A stretch of 5,967 nucleotides of DNA from Methanobacteriota archaeon. GTDB taxonomy: Archaea; Halobacteriota; Syntropharchaeia; JACQPP01. The translations under genes and the position numbers were made by a program. The notes under the pieces are model-generated. The model made no database searches. It worked only from the letters and a program-made list of their open reading frames with translations, and was not told the origin of the DNA. Of this stretch, positions 1-5,500 are shown one piece after another. The stretch spans positions 1 through 5,967 of the forward strand of contig JACQPP010000046.1 of NCBI GenBank assembly GCA_016207465.1, read 5' to 3'. Position 1 is the first letter of the stretch. Each line of letters starts with the position of its first letter.

Positions 1-1
1 C

Positions 2-850
2 GGGGCGGGGCCGGGGGGGCGCGTCACCACGCTGGGGCGCGGGGGGAGCGATTATACGGCCACCCTGCTGGGGGCGGCGCTGGGGGCCGGCGAGGTGTGG
101 CTGTGGAAGGAGGTGGACGGGGTGATGTCGGCGGACCCCCGGGTGGTGCCGGGGGCGCGGACCCTGGGCCACATGAGCTACGAGGAGGCCATGGAGTTGT
201 CTTATTTCGGGGCCCAGGTGCTCCACCCGCGGGCCATGGAGCCGGTCATCCGGCGGGGGATTCCGGTGCGGGTGAAGAACGTGTTCCATCCGGAGGCCCC
301 GGGGACCCTCATCTGCAAGCGTCCCCCCCGGGGGGGTCGGGGTGATGGGCGGGTGGTGAAGGCCATTGCCACCATCCGGGATGTGGCCCTGCTGAACCTC
401 GCCGGGGCGGGGATGGTGGGGGCGCCGGGCTCGGCGGGGCGCATCTTCTCGGCCCTCGGGGGGGCGGGGGTGAATGTCATCATGATCAGCCAGGGCTCCT
501 CGGAGCGGACCATCTCCCTCCTCATCGAGGCGGGGCACGTGGAGCGGGCCCTGGAGGCCCTCCTTTCTGCTTCGCAGAAAGAGGCTCCCTTACGCAGTAA
601 GGGAGGCCTCCGGTTGGACCGGAAGGACATCTCCTGGGACGACGGGGTGTGCGCGGTGGCCGCGGTGGGCTCGGGGATGCGGGGGACCCCGGGGGTGGCC
701 GGGCGGGTCTTCTCCACCCTGGGGCGCGCCGGGGTCAACGTGATGATGATTGCCCAGGGCTCCAGCGAGTACAACATCTCCTTCGTGGTGCGCCGCGCCC
801 AGATGGAGCGGGCGGTGCGGGCCCTCCACCGCGAGTTCGCCATGGGGTGA
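2..850 (+). CDS. lysC: Aspartate kinase, C-terminal 282 residues (5' end outside window)
   Basis: Aspartate kinase phosphorylates L-aspartate to 4-phospho-L-aspartate with ATP, the first step towards lysine, threonine and methionine; it is cytosolic. The reading frame is open from base 2, so the start and roughly the first 180 residues are missing. Visible residues 9-20 read TTLGRGGSDYTA, the signature glycine-rich and Ser-Asp motif of the kinase domain; 36-47 read KEVDGVMSADPR, the nucleotide-site region; the FGAQVLHP stretch closes the domain. Two ACT domains follow, about 128-187 and 217-278, each with a GxxGxxGRxFSxLGxAGVNVxMIxQGSSE core, as expected of a feedback-inhibited enzyme. The protein ends after ACT2, so it is monofunctional with no homoserine dehydrogenase fusion. 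Oddity: residues about 188-202 (LSASQKEAPLRSKGG), between the ACT domains, are encoded by two tandem palindromes with codons such as TTA, TCT and AGT that are unlike their G/C-ending neighbours. The family call is secure; the symbol could also be ask. Confidence 0.95.
   Translation, partial: GAGPGGRVTTLGRGGSDYTATLLGAALGAGEVWLWKEVDGVMSADPRVVPGARTLGHMSYEEAMELSYFGAQVLHPRAMEPVIRRGIPVRVKNVFHPEAPGTLICKRPPRGGRGDGRVVKAIATIRDVALLNLAGAGMVGAPGSAGRIFSALGGAGVNVIMISQGSSERTISLLIEAGHVERALEALLSASQKEAPLRSKGGLRLDRKDISWDDGVCAVAAVGSGMRGTPGVAGRVFSTLGRAGVNVMMIAQGSSEYNISFVVRRAQMERAVRALHREFAMG
323..336. repeat. C7/G7 homopolymer palindrome inside the aspartate kinase gene
   Basis: Seven C followed directly by seven G, encoding part of the PPRGGRGDG linker between the kinase domain and the first ACT domain. 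The frame stays open through it and both flanks are conserved, so no frameshift is evident. Runs like this are prone to slippage and to sequencing error. Confidence 0.6.
562..610. repeat. Tandem palindrome pair inserted in frame in the aspartate kinase gene
   Basis: The first hairpin, 563-581, has an 8-bp perfect stem (CTTTCTGC/GCAGAAAG) around a TTC triloop. The second starts on the last base of the first (581). It has a 9-bp perfect core (585-593 with 597-605) around a GCA triloop, then a single bulged G (606) and four more pairs (581-584 with 607-610). The unit encodes about 16 residues in the linker between ACT1 and ACT2 and uses A/T-ending codons that are rare in the surrounding gene. 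The first hairpin recurs identically at 862-880. The pairing is read directly from the sequence; that it is an insertion is inferred. Confidence 0.75.
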
Positions 851-860
851 GGCCCGACCG

Positions 861-909
861 CCTTTCTGCTTCGCAGAAAGTGGGTCGCCCGCTTCGCGGG
901 CGACCCCAC
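861..909. repeat. Second copy of the tandem palindrome pair, just after the aspartate kinase stop
   Basis: The hairpin at 862-880 is base-for-base identical to 563-581 (a 20-base match counting one flanking C at 562 and 861). It is followed directly by a longer hairpin: an 11-bp perfect stem (882-892 with 896-906) around TTC, then a one-base bulge and two more pairs to 880/909. The second hairpin differs in sequence from its counterpart at 581-610, but the layout is the same: adjoining hairpins, triloops, and a bulge on the 3' arm near the base. It begins 11 bases after the stop codon, so it could shape the 3' end of the aspartate kinase transcript. There is no good T-tract here, so terminator function is unproven. 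Confidence 0.75.
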
Positions 910-915
910 GGAGGA

Positions 916-932
916 GGACGTCTTCAACGTCC
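916..932. repeat. Short hairpin, 6-bp stem
   Basis: GGACGT (916-921) pairs with ACGTCC (927-932) around a 5-base CTTCA loop. On its own this could be chance in GC-rich DNA. It is listed because it sits between two stronger hairpins in a stretch with no gene. Confidence 0.4.
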
Positions 933-957
933 CCCGGGTTCCGCAGAAGCCGGGGGA
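930..957. repeat. Imperfect GC-rich hairpin, 8-bp stem plus inner 3-bp stem
   Basis: TCCCCCGG (930-937) pairs with CCGGGGGA (950-957). Inside, a G-G mismatch (938/949) is followed by TTC/GAA pairs (939-941 with 946-948) and a CGCA tetraloop. It overlaps the base of the hairpin at 916-932, so the two cannot both form fully. It lies in the non-coding stretch before trkH; its function is unknown. Confidence 0.5.
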
Positions 958-958
958 T

Positions 959-975
959 TTTCGGCGAAGCCGGAA
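959..975. repeat. Hairpin with GCGAAGC apex upstream of trkH
   Basis: CGGC (962-965) pairs with GCCG (969-972) around a GAA triloop. The stem extends by a T-G wobble (961/973) and two T-A pairs (959-960 with 974-975). The apex heptamer GCGAAGC (963-969... in register with the loop) is the same as in the hairpins at 563-581, 862-880, 882-906 and 2526-2556, here with GAA on the plus strand. A weaker inverted repeat, TTCGG/CCGAA, follows at 984-999. No open reading frame resembling a gene was seen in 851-1040. Confidence 0.5.
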
Positions 976-1010
976 GGGGAGGGTTCGGGTCGGGCCGAAT
1001 TGGGGGACAG

Positions 1011-1020
1011 AGTATCTATA
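1011..1020 (+). promoter_or_regulatory. Probable archaeal TATA box for trkH
   Basis: AGTATCTATA is the clearest A/T-rich patch in the GC-rich gap between the aspartate kinase and trkH genes. Its centre is about 26 bases before position 1041. Archaeal transcripts usually begin about 25 bases downstream of the TATA centre, so the predicted transcript start falls at or next to the GTG at 1041. This supports trkH having its own promoter. No clear BRE or operator is visible. Confidence 0.6.
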
Positions 1021-1042
1021 CCCCGGGGTCCCGGTAGGGGGT

Positions 1043-1047
1043 GGAGG
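1043..1047 (+). promoter_or_regulatory. Shine-Dalgarno motif favouring the GTG start at 1053
   Basis: GGAGG (within GGTGGAGGAT) ends 5 bases before the GTG at 1053, which is good spacing for ribosome binding. The in-frame GTG at 1041 overlaps the motif and has only a weak G-rich stretch before it. The motif therefore favours 1053, whereas the TATA position would also permit leaderless initiation at 1041. Confidence 0.6.
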
Positions 1048-1052
1048 ATACG

Positions 1053-2525
1053 GTGAAGCCGACGGCGGACGCATGGGCGGTCCTGCGGGACCTGGGCTCC
1101 ATCCTCGTCATCCTGGCGGTGGTGATGGTGGGGACCCTTCCGGTGGCCCTCCACTACGGGGAGTTGACCCCCACCTACATGTGGGCATTCCTCTACCCCG
1201 CGGGGCTCCTCTCGGCGGCGGGTGTCAGCCTCCAGTTGGTCCTCCGCCGGGCCCCGGACACCGAGCTCCGCCACGCCCTGGTGGTGGCCGCCCTCGCCTA
1301 CCTCCTGCTCCCCATCTTCAGCGCACTCCCCCTCTATCTCTACGGGGTCCTGGGGCCCCTGGACTCCCTCTTCGAGACCATGTCCGGGTGGACCACCACG
1401 GGGCTCACCCTCATCCCCGACCCCCGCGCCATCCCCCATGTGCTGGTCTTCTGGCGGAGCCTCATCCAATGGGTGGGGGGGGTGGGGGTCGTCATCCTCA
1501 CCATGATTATCCTGGGGGGACGCCCGGGGACCTCCACCTACGCCCTCTACAAGTCCGAGGGGCGGGAAGAGAAAATCCAGCCCACCGTGGTATCCACGGT
1601 GCGGACCACATCCTGGATATACGTCCTCTTCACCCTGCTGGCGGTCCTCCTCCTGGCGGTGGTGGGCATGGACCTGTGGGACTCGGTGAACCACGCCATG
1701 ACCACCCTGTCCACGGCGGGCTTCTCCACCCAGCCCCAGTCCATCGCCACCTACAACAGTCTCCGCATCGAGGCGGCCCTTGTTCCCTTCATGCTGCTGG
1801 GGGCCCTCCCCTTCCTGGTCCTCTACCGGGCCCTCCGGGGGCGGTTCCGTGCCCTCCTCCAGGATGTCCAGTTCCAGGCCCTGGTCCTCCTGGTCACCCT
1901 GGGTGCCCTGGCCCTCACCCTGGAGAACTACCTCTACTACGGCTCCTTCCTCACCAGCCTGCGCCACAGCGCATTCCAGTTTGTCTCGGCCCTCTCCACC
2001 ACCGGCCACCAGACGGTGGATATCCTGGCGTGGCCCACCACCTCCAAAATCATCCTCTCCTTCGCCATGATTGTGGGGGGCGCGGCGGGCTCCACCGCCG
2101 GGGGCATCAAGCTGGTGCGGGCCGTGGCCGCCTACCGGGGTACCCGATGGTGGTTCCGGAAGGCAAGCCTGCCCCCCAGCGCCATCGCCACCTTCAAGCT
2201 GGGGGACCGGAACATCCCCGAGGAGGATGCCAACCGCCTGGTGGCGGAGGCCAACCTCATCACCATCCTCTGGCTGGTTTTCCTCCTCGCGGGGGTCATC
2301 ACCCTCCTCCACCTGGTGGACACCACCCGCTTCGGCCTCGCCGAGGCCATCTTCGAGGTGGCCAGCGCCCAGGGGAATGCGGGCCTCACCATCGGAATCA
2401 CCAGCCCCGACCTCCACCCCCTCGCGAAGCTCACCCTGATGATGAACATGTGGGTGGGCCGGCTGGAAATCATCCCCGCCCTGCTCTTGTTCCGCGGGTT
2501 CGTGAAGGGACTGAGGCCGTTTTAA
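1053..2525 (+). CDS. trkH: TrkH-family potassium uptake protein, membrane subunit
   Basis: This is the ion-conducting membrane subunit of a Trk/Ktr K+ uptake system. It has 490 residues from the GTG at 1053, or 494 from the GTG at 1041; 1053 is preferred because GGAGG lies 5 bases upstream. The length is normal and all four membrane-pore-membrane repeats are present. Filter segments are SGWTTTGLT (glycine 117), LSTAGFST (223), LSTTGHQT (318) and QGNAGLT (444). The GSTAGGIK stretch (346-353) in repeat 3 and MWVGRLEIIP (466-475) in repeat 4 are family signatures. Hydrophobic helices are visible at about 13-33, 42-64, 74-97, 130-154, 187-209, 242-261, 274-297, 332-350, 403-423 and 457-480. Family members usually need a cytoplasmic RCK-domain partner (TrkA or KtrA), which is not in this window. 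It lies on the same strand as aspartate kinase but is separated by about 200 hairpin-rich bases and a TATA element, so it is probably transcribed alone. His319 occupies a filter-3 position that is commonly hydrophobic or aromatic. Confidence 0.93.
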   Translation: MKPTADAWAVLRDLGSILVILAVVMVGTLPVALHYGELTPTYMWAFLYPAGLLSAAGVSLQLVLRRAPDTELRHALVVAALAYLLLPIFSALPLYLYGVLGPLDSLFETMSGWTTTGLTLIPDPRAIPHVLVFWRSLIQWVGGVGVVILTMIILGGRPGTSTYALYKSEGREEKIQPTVVSTVRTTSWIYVLFTLLAVLLLAVVGMDLWDSVNHAMTTLSTAGFSTQPQSIATYNSLRIEAALVPFMLLGALPFLVLYRALRGRFRALLQDVQFQALVLLVTLGALALTLENYLYYGSFLTSLRHSAFQFVSALSTTGHQTVDILAWPTTSKIILSFAMIVGGAAGSTAGGIKLVRAVAAYRGTRWWFRKASLPPSAIATFKLGDRNIPEEDANRLVAEANLITILWLVFLLAGVITLLHLVDTTRFGLAEAIFEVASAQGNAGLTIGITSPDLHPLAKLTLMMNMWVGRLEIIPALLLFRGFVKGLRPF

Positions 2526-2556
2526 GCGTTTTTCCGCGCGAAGCGCGGAAAAACGC
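2526..2556. terminator. Perfect hairpin filling the convergent trkH/polC gap; likely bidirectional terminator
   Basis: A 14-bp perfect stem (2526-2539 with 2543-2556) closes on a GAA triloop. It starts on the base after the trkH stop and ends on the last base of the polC stop. A T5 run lies at 2529-2533 on the plus strand and another at 2549-2553 read on the minus strand, so each convergent transcript meets a T-run just after its stop. Archaeal RNA polymerase stops mainly at T-rich tracts, so this one element could terminate both genes. The apex GCGAAGC links it to the other hairpins upstream. Confidence 0.7.
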
Positions 2557-5500
2557 TATAGAAAATCACCGAGTCCCATCTGTCCCCCAGAGCCGGTGGA
2601 GGTCCCGTTGCCCCCGTTCCGTTTCCCGTTTTCGATTCCTGCGGCGGCCGGGTCACCTTCGGTGGATCCCGCCGCCTCCCTGCGGGATGCGGCGGGGGTG
2701 AAGAGGCTGTCGATTTCCCTCTCGATGAGGTGGAGGCGCTGGCCGATGTAGTCGCTGACTTGGTATTCGCGGGCGATGCGCTGGGACATCTGGAGGTATT
2801 TGCGGACGGAGGCGGCGTGGACGGTGAGGTGGACGGGGACTCCGCAGCGGTGGCAGAGGCCGCGGAGGGGGGGCCGGCGGTATTTCGCGTTGCAGAGGGA
2901 GCAGCGGAAGCTCTGCTGGGAGAACTGGCGGAGGTTGCCCATGAGGTCGCGGAGGAGGTGGTTGTTGAGGACGCGCTCGGCCACGTCCCGGGGGTCCACG
3001 GCGCGGAGGCGGCGGGCGAGGGCCAGCTCGGCGGTGAGCTTGTCGTCCATGGAGGCCAGCTGGGTGTAGGCGCTGTGGTGGGGCCCCTGGTCGAGGCGGG
3101 CGATGGGGTGGGTGGTGTGGAATCCCAGGTATTGGCCGGGGGTCCCGAGGCGGTGCTTCACCAGGTCCATCCGGAGGGCCACCTCCTGGGGGGCGGCCAT
3201 GCGCTCCGCGGCCTCATAGAACTCCAGGGGGTAGCGGGGGCCCACGTCGAGGTTGTGGGCCTCGTCGTCAATCTCCTCGGGGTCAATGTGGAGGGTGAGG
3301 ACGAGGGGGGCGTCCATGGAACCCCCGCGGCTGGCGGGGAGGTAGGAGCGGGAGAAGTTAAGGAGGCCGTCCAGGAGCAGGATGACCGAGTCCTCGTCCC
3401 CGTCGGCGTTGCGGCGCTTGGCCGAGTGGAAGAAGGGGTGGGCGAGGCTCGCGGCCAGAGGCGTATAGCCCACGATGCGCACCAGGACCCCCGCGCTGGT
3501 GTGGGGGGCGAGGCCGATGGCGAGGTGGCCCACCAGGTCCCCGCGCTCTCGCACCCGGTAGAATGGGGGGAGCCCGTAGTGTCTCTCCAGGAGGTCGTCG
3601 ATGAACCCGGCCACCCGGACCAGGTAATCCCCGGCGGAGGCGGAGAGGAGGATGTCCTGGGGACGCAGTTCCAGCAGCTGGTCGGGTTCCTCCAGGGGGC
3701 GCCCCTCCGTGTCGTGGGTGTAGCCGAGCCCCCGCAGGGTCTCCGGGGGGACCCCGGCCTCCCGGGGCCGGAAGTGGGTGAGGGGGAGGTTCGTCATGTC
3801 GAACCGGATGGTGCCGTCCTTGAATATGCTCACGTCGTGGCGGGCCCGCAGGATGCCCTTCTCCAGGGGCTCCGGGACCCGCTCCCGGGAGATGAGGCCC
3901 TGGACCCCCTTCACCTTCTCCAGGTAGTGGAGCCCCCCGGCTGGCCCCTCGGCGGAGCCATCCCCGTCTCCCTCCTCCTCTTCGAGGGTGGACTCGCGGG
4001 GGAGCCTCTCCCTTGGCCTCCCGTGGCCGTTTCCCGGCGTGGGCGGGGTCTCTCCCAGGCGCTGGAGAGCCCGGGCGTACATCTCCCCCAGGGGGAGGAG
4101 CCGCTTGTGGCTCGTCTGGGCGGGGATGCGGCACCGGGGGCACGTCTCGGGAAGGAAGGTGGACTGGCAGCGGGGACAGCGGTGGAGCCTCTTGCGCCGG
4201 GCCCCGCAGGCACACTGGGCCTCGGCTCCCTCCCGGCGGCACTCGGGGCACACCCTCCACCCCATCTCCACCTCCACCTTCCCCTTCTGGGCCGCCTGGT
4301 GGAGGAGCCTCCCCCGGCCCCCCGCCTCCCCCAGGGGGAAGAGGCCGTGGACCGGGGGCTTCATCTTGCGGGGCCGCGACTTCTCCGGCCGCCCCACCCG
4401 CAGGCCGATGCGCGTGGGGGCCCGCTTTCGCAGCACCAGGCCACCGGCGGACTGGGCCGCCTCCCACCCATCGTGCGCCTCCCCGGCCTCCCCTCGAGGC
4501 GACAGGCGCCCGTCGAGCCCCAGGCAGGCCACCAGGGCCATGGGGTCCTCCACCACCAGCCGGTTGCCCTCCCGGCGGTGCTCCACCAGCAGGGCCTCCA
4601 GAGGTCCCGCGAGGTCCCCAGGGAGCCTCAATATGCCCCCCTCCAGATTTCCCTCCCCGGAGACCCGCCGGGCCAGTTCCCGGAACTGTTCGAGGGTGAG
4701 GTCGTGCCATAGGTAGGTCCAGCGGGGATGCAGGGGGGTCCGGGTCTCCCGGGCGAAGGCCACCGCCCCGGCCCCATCGGAGAGGCGGGGGACCGTGCGG
4801 CCCTCTCTCTCCACCTCCTGGGTCCAGCGCTCCTCCCCGTAGGCCCCGGGCATGAGGGGGTGGTTGTTCTCCAGGAAGTCCCCGTAGGAGACGAGGATTT
4901 CTCCCACGTCGATGATGTGCTCCACCCGCGGCCGCAGTTCCCGCGCCGCCTCCGGGTCCCGCACCTGCAGGAAGATGCCGTCCACGGTGCGGACATAGGG
5001 GCCCTCGATGGAGTCCACCGGGGCCGCGCAGGCCCCCTTCCCAGGCCTCTCAATCTTCAGCTGGGTCCCCGGGGCCACGAAGTCGTCGAGGAGGACCATG
5101 GTGGCCGGGTGGATGCCCACCGCGGCCAGCCCGGTGTTGCGCGCGCGGCCGTAGCGGAGCCGGAAGCCCCCCATCCGCGAGGGGTGGCTGAGCACCGGGC
5201 GCCCCGCCACCAGGTCCCGCAGATACTTGTCGCTGGGCTTCACCTTGGAGTCCAGGTCCTCTGTCTTCTTCTGCCCCCCCAGGGCGCCGAGCCACCCCCA
5301 GCCCTCCAGCCCCACGTCCCGCGCAAACTCGGGGTTCGAGAGGAAGCCCCTCAGCTTGGGGGCCTTCGAGGCGAGGCCGTCGGCCAGCACCAGCGCCATC
5401 CCCCCGCGGACCCGGTTCGAGTCCACCCGCTCCAGCCCCCGGTTCCGCTCCACCTCCACGTCCTCCGTGGGCTCCCCGTCAATGCACACCGGGCAGTGGC

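Noticed and set aside
851..1040. A small gene or CRISPR array in the repeat-rich gap
   Set aside because: The repeats are unequal palindromes without regular spacing or unique spacers, and no short frame with a plausible ribosome site and conserved sequence was seen.
202..1074. A 290-codon minus-strand open frame across the aspartate kinase gene and the following gap
   Set aside because: It is Pro/Arg/Thr-rich with no family signature and overlaps well-supported aspartate kinase coding sequence, so it is a shadow frame.
924..2417. A 497-codon open frame antisense to trkH
   Set aside because: Its product is a low-complexity Gly/Glu/His/Asp-rich string typical of antisense shadow frames in GC-rich DNA; trkH on the other strand has all four filter motifs.
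2424..2430. Another GCGAAGC heptamer, inside trkH
   Set aside because: The flanking bases do not pair, so it is not a hairpin of the family, and it encodes conserved-region sequence near LAKLTL.
2730..4712. A 660-codon open frame antisense to polC
   Set aside because: It is a mirror of polC's extreme G/C third-position bias. Its translation is repetitive Gly/Val/Glu/Ala-rich sequence with no recognisable domain, while the opposite strand encodes clearly conserved DP2.
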